Assembly: GCA_013399015.1 (NCBI GenBank)
Contig: VWZX01001949.1
Coordinates: 1,116,001-1,180,000 of the forward strand
Length of the DNA: 64,000 nt
Origin: Galbula dea
Lineage: Eukaryota > Chordata > Aves > Piciformes > Galbulidae
Reading direction: 5' to 3'
Positions 49,301-62,750 of the stretch are shown one piece after another. The notes beneath the pieces are model-generated. The model had not been told where the DNA came from and searched no databases. It worked only from the letters and a program-made list of their open reading frames with translations. Position numbers and translations under genes: made by a program. Within the stretch, counting starts at the first letter, position 1. Every line of letters starts with the position of its first letter.

Positions 49301-52083
49301 TCCTTCTATCTGCTAAAAACCACAAGAAATCCTTCTAAGAAATGCATTTGTCAAAAAAGCACATGGAAAATAAACCACTGCTTAGTATGCATGTGGCTGG
49401 AGCGGAGGAGTACTGTCCTTCGCTGGGAATCTGGAGATAGATAGTATTGTACCAAGCATGGCACTGCAGGCTTCTGTGAACAGCCTCTGCCACCAGCATC
49501 TAAGAGCAGTTCCTTTGGAAAACTATTGGAAACACACATCTGTAATAACCGAACCAGCCACTAAGTGTCATCTTTGCTCCACAAAGCCAGCTGAAAGGTA
49601 TTTATTTTTTTATTTTATTTTTTTTTATAACAGAAAGGAGAAAGGTTTCTTGACTCTTAAAGAGAGCTCAAATAAAAAGACTGTTGGAAGTTAGACACAA
49701 TCCTCATTATGAACCAGAGAACTTTCATTAACTCACTTGCTTTAATGACACAGCACTCAGCCTCTGAGATCTGTAATTTCTCTCTGATATATAGTATTTG
49801 AACTAAAAGATCACAACTTCCCAAAGAGAAGGAAAAGGCTCATTTTTTCTGCTGTTGACTCACCTGACAACTTGTTAAATCAGAGATGGATTCGACCTAG
49901 TGACTTATAGGACTGAGCTAGTGGACATCAAAGCAATGCTTTTATGTCTGTCTCTTCACACTTAGTGGCTGGTTTGGTTGTTACAGATGTGTGTAACACA
50001 GAACAGTGCAGCAATATTCTGTTGCCTTACTCATTAATTAATTGCAGTATATAGTTCTCTTGATTTTGCCTGTGGCTTTTTGTATTTCAACAGATAACTT
50101 GACTCTTATATTTTCCACTGAACATTAGCTAAGGTTTTCTGTCCAAATATTAAATGCTACATCATCAGAAGCAACTCTCTGCTCAGTGCCCATAACTCTC
50201 AGAATGGAGTCAGTCTCCTCAGCTCTCGCTGGATGGGCTTTTGTGGGACTCCAGGTCTGTTCCCTGCCAAGTCAGTGAATGCTGCCAGGACCTCAGGGAC
50301 CTGAAATATATTTCATGGCTTGCCAGGAGACAAGCTGTGCCAGTTCAAGTTACTCCCAGATGGCTTGAGACTCTAGACAACCTCCAGCATGTCTCTCCTA
50401 GACACTCTAATTATGGTTCTGCATGGACAAGGCACAAAACAATTTCCAGCTGCTCTGAGATGTTCAGAGTAATCTTCATGTGTCATTAGTTTTCAGAGTG
50501 CAAACACCTTTGCCTTTACTTAGTTAGAGGACTCTCAGCACCTTGGTTCTCACTTTGTAATCCCTCTCCTTTCTGTCTCAGGGACGATATTTGACAGCAC
50601 CTACTCTTTGTTGCTGTATCAAGAGGTACAGCTGAGCATCACTGCAGTAATCAAAATTCATTTATTGGTTTCTTGCTACTATATATAGCTGTTAGGAAGT
50701 TTGAATCCCTGCTGGGGCTGATAAGGAAATCATTAGATTTGAGTAGAAGAAAATTAAATTCTAGAGGACACAGCTCTTCCTAAACTGTACTGTAAGGATG
50801 CAGAAAAATATGGATATTCATGCAAGATAAGGGCCCTGGATGCCAGGGGAAATTTTCCCAAAAACTTCTTATGGAAGCAGAAAGAGAAGCATGGCAGTTT
50901 CTGTGCTGTAAAATTGTGTCTGCAATTGCAATTCGGTCTGTGTATCTCCTCTGCTGATTTATAAAGAGTTACTGTATGGAGACAGCAAATGAACAGTATC
51001 TGGTTTCCTCCACCAATTTATCCTTGGCTAGTTAAAACAGTAAATAGAGAACATCCCCATGCTGTTCTGCAAGAGGACAAATGTTGCTCAAATTTGAACA
51101 ACAATACCTGAAGATACCTGAGTTACTGAGTTTTCATTTCAGCCAACGGGGAGCATACTTATCACAAGAACATATCCCAGTGTCAGATATATTGGCCCAG
51201 TATCACTTTTTACATTCCTTCTAAAGCTGGATGCAGCACTCAGTGCTAGGAGGACAGAAAGCTAACACAATGCAACAATCAGGCCTGCTTCCACTTTATA
51301 ATTTTCTCTCACATCAAGGGATTCTTTGCTGTATGAATTGTCTTTAGGAATCTTTCTTTAATAAAGGTTTGGAAGCTGATGAAGCATAATTAGGTCATTT
51401 TTTAAGGCAAGACCTAGAGTCATGTTATTGATCCAACAGCTACAAGATAGAACAACTCAGTGTGGAGTTAAACACTGCTTGCCTTTACATCCATGCTGTT
51501 TCCCCTGGAGCATTTTTCATTATCTCTGATTACTTAGTTATAAAGATTTAAGGAATAAGGACAAAAATTCTGTCTTCTTGGTAAGCCTTAAAATTGGTAC
51601 AGAGCTTGCAATGTTGATATTAATAAAGGGTTGCAACAGTTCAGCTATTAATAAATTTTCTCTTGCAAAGCTAGCAGAATATGATGAATTCTGGGTAGAC
51701 TATGTTATGCTAATTAGCATAAATATAGGAAAGACCTTTTCCCTTCTGAATATAAGAATATTCAAAATGAATACTGTTGTTAGCATATGCACACAGGAAC
51801 ATAAGATTATATGTATCACTGGCAACATCATCTTATTAGCTACGAACATATGTTTTGTACAAGAAGAGGCTCTGATTGTTAAAGGAAGGGCAGAATACTG
51901 TCAGATGGGGTGAGAACAGAAGCAAGAGTTGGAGCTCTTTGGATAGAGATTATAGAGGCAACCGTGGAGACTTCTTAGACTGAAAACTGCCTGTTTCTAC
52001 TGGGTATATAGAACAGTGTCTTCAGTGTCTTTTAGGGAAAAAAACAAAACCCAACTTCCTCCCCATCACAATTTTTTTTCTTA

Positions 52084-52186
52084 GAATCATTAAGGTTGGA
52101 AAAGTCCTCCAAGATCATCAAGTGCAGCCATAGACCCAACACCACCATGCCCACACTAAACCATGTTGTGAAGTTCCACGTCTACA
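52084..52186 (-). mobile_element. CR1 LINE 3'-end fragment (antisense)
   Basis: AGAATCATTAAGGTTGGAAA, AGATCATCAAGTGCA, CCAACACCACCATGCC and CTAAACCATGTTGTGAAG match the reverse complement of a CR1 3' end of the AGAATCATTTAGGTTGGAAAA type. Similarity stops near 52186. Confidence 0.82.
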
Positions 52187-52469
52187 TATTGTTACTCTCA
52201 TACATAAAATTGCTCATAAGCTGGCAGAGAAATTACAATTCAACCTCTAGTAACCAGAAATATCTCTTTATAAGCCTGACCCAAAGACCACATAATATTT
52301 CCACTGTTCCTAACAGACTTTTCCAGACTTTTTGCATGGCAACAGTTTCCCTGAAGCCTACAGAAAACTTGGTGAAGAGTCAACAGAAACAAATTTTAAC
52401 AAATAGGCACTGGAAGTTCCTTTCATTTTTCATTCAGAAACTGCCAGAGAAGTCTGCTTTCTTCACCTC

Positions 52470-52635
52470 AAGACTGTGGTCTAGTGGTTAGGATTCAGTG
52501 CTCTCATTGCCAGGACCCTGGTTCAGTTCCCAGTCAAGGGAAGCTTTGTCTTAGGGAATCCTACCCTGGCAGGGGGGTTGGACTAGATGATCTTTTGAGG
52601 CTCCTTCCAACTCCTTACATACTGTGATACTGTGA
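52470..52635 (+). mobile_element. SINE-like chimera: tRNA-Glu head plus CR1 3' tail
   Basis: About 72 bp (52470-52541) resemble a nuclear tRNA-Glu gene: GTGGTCTAGTGGTTAGGATT (A box), a CTCTCAT anticodon-loop position with a CTC anticodon, and GGTTCAGTTCCC (B box). The anticodon and acceptor stems are decayed, so this is not a working tRNA. It is followed directly by CR1 3' sequence (TAGGGAATCCTACCCTGGCA, GGGGGGTTGGACTAGATGAT, CTCCTTCCAACTC) and an ACTGTGAT-type terminal repeat. A pol III head joined to a LINE tail is the structure of a SINE. Birds have such elements, for example zebra finch TguSINE1, which has a different (tRNA-Ile) head as far as I recall. Confidence 0.8.
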
Positions 52636-53704
52636 AAATGCCATCAGATGCCATATTTGAAGGACTCTGAGCAAGAAAGATATGAGCAGCATCATCTAGC
52701 AAAATTCACAGAAGTCCAAACAAATTTCCCCACTGATTTCCTCGAGTTTTACATAGGGTTTTTTCAGTGAATGTTTCTGTTTTACCTGTACTGTGGTGCT
52801 GCTCTTAAGAAATTAAAATGATACACAATATATTCTATCATTCAGTATTACTCTGAAGATGCATCAAATGGAGTATGTTTTCCAAATACAGGATGGTCCA
52901 TCTGCTGTTACTTATGTGTGGCAGTAAATTATCTGAGGGATATGTTATATGACTCAGAATCAGTTTGAAATAACACAGTCCTACTTGTTTCCTGGTAATC
53001 ACATTGGAGATGCACTTTGCATCATGCTATGCACAGAACTTGTTGTCTTACTAAGATCCAGTTTTTCAGTGTCTGTTTTCTTTCAAGAACACAAAACACA
53101 GGGGTAGGGTCAAGAAAAGTTCAGGTTTTGGTGAGATAGCATTTGTGATTATGGTTCTAGCCTGTGTGTTTGTTTATAGTAAAAGGAATATATGCATATA
53201 TAGCTACACTATAAGCCTCACTGCTGCAGATTTATCCTTTTCCAGGCTGAAGGAAGAAGGAAAGGGCAGGTGGATGTGAACCCAACTATTCAGACATAGA
53301 ATGTTAGAATTTTTTATTATTATTAGTCAGTCTTCAATATCTTTATTTAAAAAATGCTTTTATCACCTATTCTTGACTTTTACATTTTATACAAAATGTA
53401 TAGATTAAATAGTTGCCTGTTAACAGAAATGCAATACCAATAACTTACAAAGCCATTAGCTGTTAGAATGGATACCTCAGATAATAAGTATTTCTTCTGG
53501 TGTCCCAGCAACAATTTATTGAAGGTCTCTGATTAGAAATGTAGACAGTGAATGTCTTGAAGAAGGTTGCAGAAGTACAGCTGCTCCAATCACATTCTTT
53601 ATAATTTTGATTATTGAGATCCAAGTGTAAGACCTGCAGTGCATGGATGCAATTCTTTGAGCTTCACAGTGGACTCCTGCAGTCCTAAAATTAAGTAGTC
53701 TAAG

Positions 53705-53740
53705 ATCATAAAATCATAGAATGGCTCAGGTTGGAAGTTC
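53705..53740 (-). mobile_element. CR1 LINE 3'-tail remnant (antisense)
   Basis: ATAAAATCATAGAATGGCTC followed by AGGTTGGAAG is the start of an antisense CR1 tail. It is recognisable for only about 35 bp. Confidence 0.75.
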
Positions 53741-56700
53741 TTTGAATTTAATTGCTCAGAAGCACATAAGGGATTTTTGCATGTTAGAGACATGTTCTGA
53801 ATACTGTACTTCTTTTTCCTGTAAGTATCTTCACCGACAAGCAGATAAAGTTAAGATTTCCTCTATCTCACTGCTGCACTGTAAACATTGGTTAAGTGAA
53901 GAGCTGGAAGTATTTAATTATTGTGATAATATGAGGCCATTATATCCCATTGATTGTAGGTAGCTGGCTCTAGGGAATGCACTGTCTAAGTATCTGTAGT
54001 GCTTTCCAGGTACTAATTATTGCCACATAATTCCCATATGAGGGTAGGGAAATTAAGGCATGGATCAGTAAACATTGGGACTTTCAAACAACACAAATCC
54101 CAGTCTAGGTACCGACATCCATACTGAAAATTTTTAACTAGTTGCAGTGTTTTGCTCTTTCCAAGCTTACTTGAAATCTTTTGGGGAAATACAAAAATAT
54201 TTAAAAGATCTGAATGAGACATTTTGGTTTTGCTAAGTCATCCTTGCTCTTAACTTTCAATCAGTTCCATTAGTGCAGAACTTTTTGTGGTTAACAGCTT
54301 CTACCTAGGTCATGTAAAGGCAAATGTTGGAAACTATGGGTGAGTGGCTTGCTCCCTCCTGTGCTGTGAGCTGCTGGAATGAGACCTGGGAATTCCAAAT
54401 TTGTCCTCCCAGATCTTCTTCTCTTTAATCTTTCAGTCTCCAGTAGCAGCAAGTCACAATTCTAGTCCAACACAGCTATGCCACAGATGGAAATGCCAAA
54501 AGGCAGTTGAGGTAGTCAGGAGGAACATGGGCTTCTCTCCAACACGCACAAATATGTAATATCTCACTAATGCATTTAAATTAACGTTCTTGTAGCTTCC
54601 TGGTGAGAACAAAAATATCTTGTGGTGCAGGCATTTTTGCTTTTAGTGATCAGTGATGCCTCCAAAGAATGAGGTCTTGACAGTCTGAAAGAATTAAGTA
54701 TCTTTTCAAGCAGAAAGGTCATTTATAGGCGAAGGAGCTGCACCGAGAATACCTATAAACTGCTGTCACTTTCCACCATGATGAATTGCTGGGAGCACTT
54801 TCTCCAAGGCTAGATATATTGAGACTTTCTGTGATAGATCATTCTTTTAAGTGCAGATTGATTGGGCCAAAGTTTGAGCAGATCAGTTATCATTTGGCCT
54901 GAAAGTAGATAGTGAGCTGGCAAAATGAATCCTCATCTGCAACTCTTCTGCTTACTCTTTTTCCTATAGCAAATCTGCCTTTGTTCACTAACTAGCCTCT
55001 GTGCTGAACTCTGCGACAGGCACAAGTGCCACCAGGACTCAAAACAACAAGAAAATGACCAGGAAGACATCTTAGCACATCTAAATCTCTTAAGTTCATG
55101 TGACTCAGAAATAAACTGGAGAAGTCTGCTGAACTGGAGGCTGTAGAATGCTCCTCTGCAAGTAATAGCAAAATATTGGGATGAGCTCTGGTCCTTGCAC
55201 TGTCTAAAGCCTCTGCCCTGCAAAAGACTGTAATTTCCAAGACCTAACACTGGTATTGAAAGAAAGGGATCTTTTCCAAAGCAACCTGAAAGCATATTCC
55301 CCCAAAATGGACCAAATCTATTTTTTTTAACCTACTTTTTTCCCCAAGAAATTGGAAAAGTGGGTTTTCAATGCTCTTTTGAATTACAGAAATGCACCTG
55401 ACATCTGCTTCAGGGAAGTATCCCCTGGAATGGTAAATCCCTGTGATAGAAAAGAGAGACCAGCAGATACCCAAGGCTCTTGTCTTGCATGTTTCATAAC
55501 ATTAAAAAAAGGATGTCTTTTTACCTTAATAGAGCAGTGACCAGCTTAGGTAGCCAAAAGCTGTGGCTACAGTGGAGTCAGAAGTCATTTCTCTGTGGGC
55601 ACTAAGGAGGAAGCCATGGCCCCCTGAACTCCAGCTAATCTAGCAATGCCCCTTGGTGATCATCTGTCCTTGCTAGGTGGGCTTTTGGGTATCTGAGGCT
55701 GCTAAGATGATTCAATTACACTGATACATTACATTACAAACACAGGGAGAAAGGAATGCTGTGCTGGAAAAGAACAAAAACTGATGTCAGGTTGCTGAAT
55801 GCAGAACAATGCCATAAAACCCATCAGACATTCAACTCCATTAAAGAATCTCATGTAACTTCAACAGTACTGCAAGAAACCTCAAGGCTAGGAAAGGACA
55901 GAGGGAGAAATTTGTTTGTCTGTTCAAAATGCCACATATTAACTTTGGCCAAATTTCTAATTTTATTACTACTGGTTTCAGTCTCTGTAAAAGAAACTTG
56001 AAATGGTAAACCACACACTTCAAACAAATCTTAAAATGAAAATTTTAGACTCTGTCTAAACTTCTGCACAACAGGTAGAAAACTGTCCACCCAGTTTCAT
56101 CCATCATCATTTTCTTGTTAACATATTTTCAGTTTGACCCCTAAAAAAGGTTCCCCTTGGCTCTGCTTGAAGCTCCATCAGGTTTAACCCCCCCCCGAAG
56201 CTCTGAGAAAGAGGAGCTACTCAAACACTGAAACTCTGAATTATTGTTTGCTCAACCTCTTAGCAACTTGTTACCAAACTTTTCCATTTTGTGGGTTTTG
56301 GTTTTGTTTTGTTAAATTGATAAAGAATCAGTTTTCAAACTGGTTTTAGTGAACAGAACAAAAAGTGATTTACCTTTTCTCCCAAAAATTGTTTCCAGGA
56401 AAGAATAACAATAAAAAGAAAGAGCTTAACTTACCACACATTGATAAAAAAAAAAAAATAGCTTATCTTTCTTAATCAGTTCATACCATTCAAAAGAAAA
56501 CTCTGAGAGAGCCTTTAATTTACTGCTGAAGAATTTCCATGGATTTATATTCCTAGCAAAGTTTTCAGGTGTCAGATCACTATTCCCTTATCTGGGATGT
56601 ATCCACTCCTGAGTAAGCCCTGAACTAAATTACCAGTGAAATAAATGACAGTAACTTTTGGTGCTGAAAGGAAGCATCTGGTGAAGATGAGAATAACAGA

Positions 56701-57651
56701 TGTGCTTTCCCCATCAGTATCTCAATGCACGCACTTAAGAACTGCACTGCTATATACCTCCTCGTTCACCTGCTTATTAATAATGTAACATTTCTGTTCT
56801 TGCAGCACTGAGAGATCCCATTCATCATGCTGGGCCCTGTGCAGTGCCAGATGTTGTAGTCTCAAAGCACTAAAGCCTTAATGCCCCAGTGAACTCTGTG
56901 CACTGGCCTCAGAAGAAAATGAAGAACAAGACCAAGTCCTAAGGTATCAAGGCAAACAACTGCTCCCTGAATGGGATACAGAGTAATACTGATCACAGTT
57001 ACAGAGGGAATAAGTAATAGTAGGAAGAGAAAGCAACATCTTTTAAGTGTATTAAGTGCCAAATCAAATTTCTTCTGGAACAGATAAGAGCAAATCTTAT
57101 TCCTTCCTGCTGTCTTCTAGACACACTGTCTCTGATCACAGTTTCCTTGGATCTTCCATTATGAAATCAAGCTAAGCAATAATGTGACTTAAGAAACACA
57201 TCCATTTTGTTACTGGTCAGGTATCTTGGACTTACCCAGACCCGTATTTGCAATGTTCCATCAAGTGCAACTTGCTGGGCAGGCAGATGGTTGCTCCAAG
57301 GCAGAGTCTTGTGACCTTATTCTTGTGGCTACTTCTTAATCAGCCATTTTTAAGAACAGCAAAAGTAGCAGTACAAACGAGAAGGTCTGATAGTGCAGCG
57401 TCCCACAACATTCAAGGTATGAGCTGTGGACATTTGCTGTCCAGAAAAGCAGTTTAAATATTCAATTTGGCAGATTCCCAGTGCATCCCTTGCTCAGTAA
57501 GCTATAGCATCATAGAGCTGCAACAAGGGTATAGGCACACCACAGTTTCTTGCCTAAAGCTGAGCTTGGTCCTGTGCAGGTTGCTCAACATTTATCTTTG
57601 TGCAATAAAGTACAGTTTTCTACAATCAATGATTATATGTTTCTCCCACTG

Positions 57652-57670
57652 AAAAAAAAAAAAAAAAAAA
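57652..57670. repeat. Poly-A run (19 A)
   Basis: A 19-base A run lies 43 bases after an AATAAA hexamer (57604-57609). It could be the tail of an old retrocopied transcript or simple low-complexity DNA; no parent gene is recognised. Confidence 0.7.
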
Positions 57671-58792
57671 GATTAAAAAATGTTTCAGTCAGTAGTGGTT
57701 GCACTACATATTCCATAGAGTTGCCAGCTTTGGCAGCTGCAGTGATGAGAGTTCAAATGCCAGGATTTAGTGTTGATTCTGTCATGTCCCAACACCTGGA
57801 AGTAAGACTCTTACCTTATTTTCATTCACTTACAGTTGGGAGGGGAAGTGAAAAATTCCAAAAACCTCAGAAAAATTCATAAAACGTGAAACTAGATAAG
57901 AGAAAGCAGAAGACCCATGAAGATCCATATTTATTTGCTTGCTTTACTTCCCTGAAGAATTGTGTTTTTTTCTTCAGGCAGCACTTTGGCTTTTAGTGTT
58001 ACAATGCTGCCGTGCCTCATGTGCTAAAGGAGCATGCCTGAAAATGAATCATTGTAAGGCAGACCCAACAACCTGAGACGGATAAGCATGCTTTGCTCAG
58101 TGGGTTGAGGAATAAAAGAGTTAAGGAAGTATTTTTTTATCAAGAAAGCTAAGCAGTAGGACGATCAGAACTTGATGGAGTTAGACGGCCAAGGTTTGAT
58201 TGAAGCTGCTGATACAACGCACGAGCCTTGCTGGCTAAAATCCCTTCATCTGTCTCAAAGGCAAGACCTGTGCAAAATGATGGGACAAGATTATGGATGA
58301 ACATGTAGTTTCTGCACTATGCCATGGATTCTGTAAGGTGAGCACAAGAGAATTATGAATGCTCTTTTGATTGATTTGCCACAATCTTTTAATGACATTG
58401 AGACAGTGTGAAGTTACAGTGTATTGATTTCCTTTTGTCCATGCAGTAATTTGTAGTGGTGGAGATTTATTTTCCTCTTTATGTTTTCCATGAAGCTACT
58501 TGGTCTGCCTTTTCTGTGATGGCACAGACTGTCACCTCTCATGCTCAGATGATCATGGAGTGCCAGAGGACTCAAAGCTTAGGGAAACCTGAGTTGCAGT
58601 GACTGATTTCTGTGGACTCATTTCTACTGCTGACAGACACTGATACTGTCTGAAAGGTCCAAGCTCCTGCAGTTGCAATCCAGGGAACCTTTGACCTGCC
58701 AGCTCTCAGACCAAGGGAACTATTGTGGTAAGACTTTCCCTCAAATGAGCATTGTTTCTATGAAAGTATTTTACAGATGGTGTTTTCTTGTG

Positions 58793-58886
58793 GGTTTGGT
58801 GCTTTGTTTTGTTTTGAGGTTTTTTTCATTGTGTTTTGGTTTGTTTTGAGGGGTTTTTTTGTTTGTTTGGGGTTTCTTAANGGGGC

Positions 58887-58917
<31 letters not shown>
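58793..58917. repeat. T/G-rich low-complexity tract with N and 29-T run
   Basis: GTTTTGTTTTGAGG-type repeats lead to an N at 58881, then GGGGCGG, then 29 T bases (58889-58917). Base calls and length here are unreliable. Confidence 0.85.
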
Positions 58918-58921
<4 letters not shown>

Positions 58922-61900
58922 ATATAAAAAAATCAAACCTGCAACTCCAAGTCTGGGAGTATTTCATGGTTGACCAGGCTGTTCCACTAAATGACTGTTA
59001 GGTTTCATTTTGTATTAGAGTAAGCCACAGCTTAGATTCTCTCAATGCTAAGCCATAAGAAACAAGCCCTGAAAAAAAACCAAAATAGCTTTATGTGTAA
59101 CCATAAGGAAGGAGGAGCACAGGAATGTACAAAGAGGAAAAAGGAAATGCTTGAGCATATCTATGCTGCTAACCACTGAAGTCGAGCAATGGAGCTCTGG
59201 CAACATTTTAATGACAGTTTCACTCACACTATGGACGGTGTTGCTTTCTGTTCACAATTACTATATAGTCCCCTGACCATTTTTTCAAGAACCAAATCTC
59301 TGTTCCTCTGTCACTGAAGCTCATAAGCAGCTATTTGTACATTTTGCTCCTGAAGATTTTTGCAGAGTAACTGTTCTTCCATTTGTATCTTTCCTTCTTG
59401 TATACAGAATCCAGATGTTCCGGCTGAATGTTCATGTAGCTCTACTGAAACACAGTCTGTGTGTTTGTTTGTGGTTTACTAAACATTCCTGTGCTCTGTC
59501 ATTCACAAGAATCCAGCTCATCTATAAATAAGCCAAGATAAAGCCATATTATTTTGACCAACAGATACAATCCCTTCCTGTTTTCATCTGATTTTAGACT
59601 ATAACATCTCCAAATGAACCAGTCAAGAGAGTGGCCAGCATAACCTACTGGGAGATGCTTGTCACCAGTCTCTCTGCATGCTCCCAACAGAGCCTGTTGC
59701 AGCCTCCTGGCTGCAAACTCCAGATCATCAGAAGCACTTGCTTTTGATTACAGAGATCTCCAGTGACAGCCAAGGAGGTGGATATCAAACCTGTGCACGT
59801 TGGGTGCTGCCAGCAACATATCATAAATAATAGTAATGGAGTGTAACTACTCATCAAGCCAAATCATAGCCTGGAACGTTCCATCTGGACAAACTCCCTT
59901 TGACATCAGTGGGAGGTTTGCCAGCAAGTGTGCAATAGGATCAGGGTCCCAAACAATGATACCAACAACGAGGTACTGTGCCACCACGATTAGGGTCTGA
60001 TTCAGATCCCCCTGAAACTGCTGGGTATCTTTGCACTGATTTCAAAGATTTTCACTAACTCCCTATGCTTCTTCCACTGCTTCCTAGCCAGTACAGTTAC
60101 ATCTGCACAATAGTTATCCTAGATGAAGCATGGAGGAGGAGAATTCTCAATGCTAAGTGACAGGATTTTAAATTTAGAGAGAAGATGGAAACAATTTCCT
60201 GTTGGGTCTTAAAAGATGGTTTGTGTTGGGGTCGTTTAAGACTCCAAAATGCACCAAATGCCTCCTTTTTGGAGGGTGCAACTGAAAAAAAGCCAGTATG
60301 TAATTGGTACTGAAAGAGTTGTGTCCCTGGTGTAAGGGCTATAAAAGCCAAACAAGTTGGTGTGCCTGCCTATCAATCACCTATTGCTCTTTGACACTGA
60401 TATAACCCTTTGCAAGTGAAAATAATTTACTGCCTTACCTGCCCCCATCCTCATGAAAATTATTTACCACCCTCATCTTGATTTGAACATTACTGTTGTG
60501 GTTCAGAACACTGATGAATTGGTTAGCTATAAATTTTCTTTCCTTCTCCCTTCTCCTTCCATCTCTTCCTAATGTAATGCTGGGATGAAGGTTAAGGCAC
60601 AGGGTGTTGTCTGAACTCAGTGCTCTATTCTCAGTGCCCCATACATCCTCACTAATGCTTATAGCTCCCCTGTGGTATTGGGAACTATCTTTGCTATTGT
60701 ACCGCAGTAGAACAGGAGCTGGAGAGAGATAAATGGCCTAGTTATCAAAACTTCCTAGCCTCCCACAGCCCTCCCTGGGAATACAGCAATAAATGACATT
60801 CAAATGATGCTGATAGATGTTGGCTGAGTGGGGAGCAGAATGCTTGTGTTCCTGGTGCAACACTAGGGCCAGCCACTTCTTGCTGATAGTGTCATGAGAT
60901 CTCAGCTAATGTGACACTGGCTGCTGATGCTATAGCTGTGTGGGTGATATACCATGCTATCTGCTCACATCTGCTTGTGGACAAATCCCTTGGGATTGTT
61001 TGAAATCAGATGTTCATTAAGACATATTAATGTTGGAGCTTGCAGAACTGAAGCCAGAGGTGTTTTTTTCTTCTCTAGCACAGAACCTGCTCAGTTCGGA
61101 CCCTTAGAGGGCCAAATACCAGAGGAGAAACAGCCTTTCTTCCACCGAGCAATGCAATGACAGAAGTGTAATTTTTGAGTGACCTGGGACATCCCCAATA
61201 GCAGTCTATAGCCTGGCCTGAAGTCATATGGCCTTTGCAGCCCTGTGGTCAGTTAAAAAAAATCACCTTTTGCAGCTCTCTTTGCATCTGTTGTCCTTCC
61301 TGATGTATGAAACAGGAGGACTGCTAAGATCATAAATCCTTTGGTGACTGGAGCAGAAGCAGCTAGAGTAGGGGACAAATGTGCTTCTCTTACGAGTCTG
61401 GAAGGGCTCTTGGGTGTCTTGGCATCTCTTCAGGAGATACCAGGAAATCTCCTCCATCTGAAGGAGGACACTTCTCATGGAAACAACCAGTAATCTGTGA
61501 GGCTTTGTCTTTAAAAGAAAATGTCTAGCGATAATAATAATAATAGACCGTTTGTATCCCCTCAAGGTGTAGCTATGAGTATGCTCAGCCCTGCAGTCAG
61601 CTTTTCACTCAAGAGCAGCTCTCAGAGAACAGGGATGTGTTGAGCGTGTGGTGGCAGAAATTCAAGAGCACGAAGGGTGGAGGGCACACAAAGGCTGTCT
61701 CTTCCTGTCTTCCTTGCAGCCAAGAAACTGAAAGGAAAAGAATACAAGGCTGTCAATCACATCCCTTCAGGATTAGGTCCGAGGCTGGACCGGGGTGCTG
61801 GTATCCAAGCTAACGCGGAGGGGTGGGTGTAGTTCTTAGGTCCGACTGGACACGGACATAAGCCCCAGGGGCTGCAGCTGGGCTTGAGCCCAGGCTCTGC

Positions 61901-62750
61901 TCGTTTGAGGAGCCACGCAGGAGGGGACCGCAACCCCGACAGAGGTAGAAGCAGCATCTCCCACAAGAGACACGTGCAAAAATATGCTCCCCGATGGGGC
62001 TGGGGCAGCCCCGAAGTGTTGTCACTCCCCTCATTCTTCCCTCCGCGGGTGGAGGATCCGCTTGGCTCCCCTGAGCTCAGAGCGAGCCGTATCGGCAGGC
62101 AGCGCCTGCAGCCGCCCACCCGCCGCCTTTCCCCGGCGTACTTCATCCCCATCCTTCGCTCCTTCCTGCTCCGGCGGTGAAAGCAAACCCCCGCCGGGGG
62201 CTGGGGATGCCCTCCCCCTCCTCTCCCTCCCCTCTAGCCGCAGCGGGGGAGGGGGGCTGTGATGCTGCAGGGGGATCCCCGGTTGTCGAGCGGGGTCTCC
62301 TCTTCCGCCGGCTGCCGGGATCTCCCCGCTCGGCGGCGGAGGCTCCAGCGGCGGCTACTGGGGGCTGGCAACCGGAGATGAGGGTCGGGAGGGGGTGCCG
62401 GTGAGGGACAGCCCCGCGGCGGAGGTGCCCCACGGTGTGTGGATGACCAGATACCCGGGGCTGGGGTATCGGGGGGCGGGCGCCCGGCTATTTGCTGGCT
62501 GCATACAATGGGCCACTCCCTAACGTGAGGGCTCAGGGGGAGGCAGGAGCTGGGAGGAGGAGGAAGAGGAGGCGGGGGGGTGGTGGTAGTGAGAGGAGGG
62601 GGGAAGGGGATCGGGCATCGGGCTGGTAAATAAACTCCGCGATGATTTCCCTCCCTTGCGCCGGCCCAGGTACTCGCCGCGCTCCAGCCTCCTTGCTGCC
62701 CGCCGGCCAGGATGACCTGATGGGGATGTGACTGCCTCCCCCACCCCATC

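Larger units (their letters stand above)
34939..61750. other. LRRC6-KCNQ3 intergenic region
   Basis: About 27 kb hold no gene I can support. Open frames reach about 135 codons, but they lack recognisable domains and several overlap repeats. The recognised contents are CR1 fragments (39345, 46345, 52084, 53705), a tRNA-Glu/CR1 chimera (52470), homopolymer runs (36120, 37003, 57652, 58889) and an N at 58881. Distal KCNQ3 or LRRC6 enhancers may be here but cannot be recognised by eye. Confidence 0.6.

Noticed and set aside
51578..51913. 111-codon + frame
   Set aside because: No domain, promoter or homology recognised; AT-rich chance frame.
52096..52491. 131-codon + frame
   Set aside because: It begins in an antisense CR1 fragment and ends in the tRNA-like head of the SINE-like element.
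52470..52541. Functional tRNA-Glu gene
   Set aside because: Acceptor and anticodon stems have several mismatches, and the sequence continues directly into a CR1 tail, so it is a retroposon head or pseudogene.
54933..55295. 120-codon minus-strand frame with an overlapping 82-codon frame
   Set aside because: No similarity or splice context recognised; no promoter-like sequence nearby.
61757..62749. Long frames on both strands in the KCNQ3 CpG island (up to 171 codons)
   Set aside because: High GC removes stop codons in every frame; composition is Pro/Arg/Ser/Gly-rich without domains.
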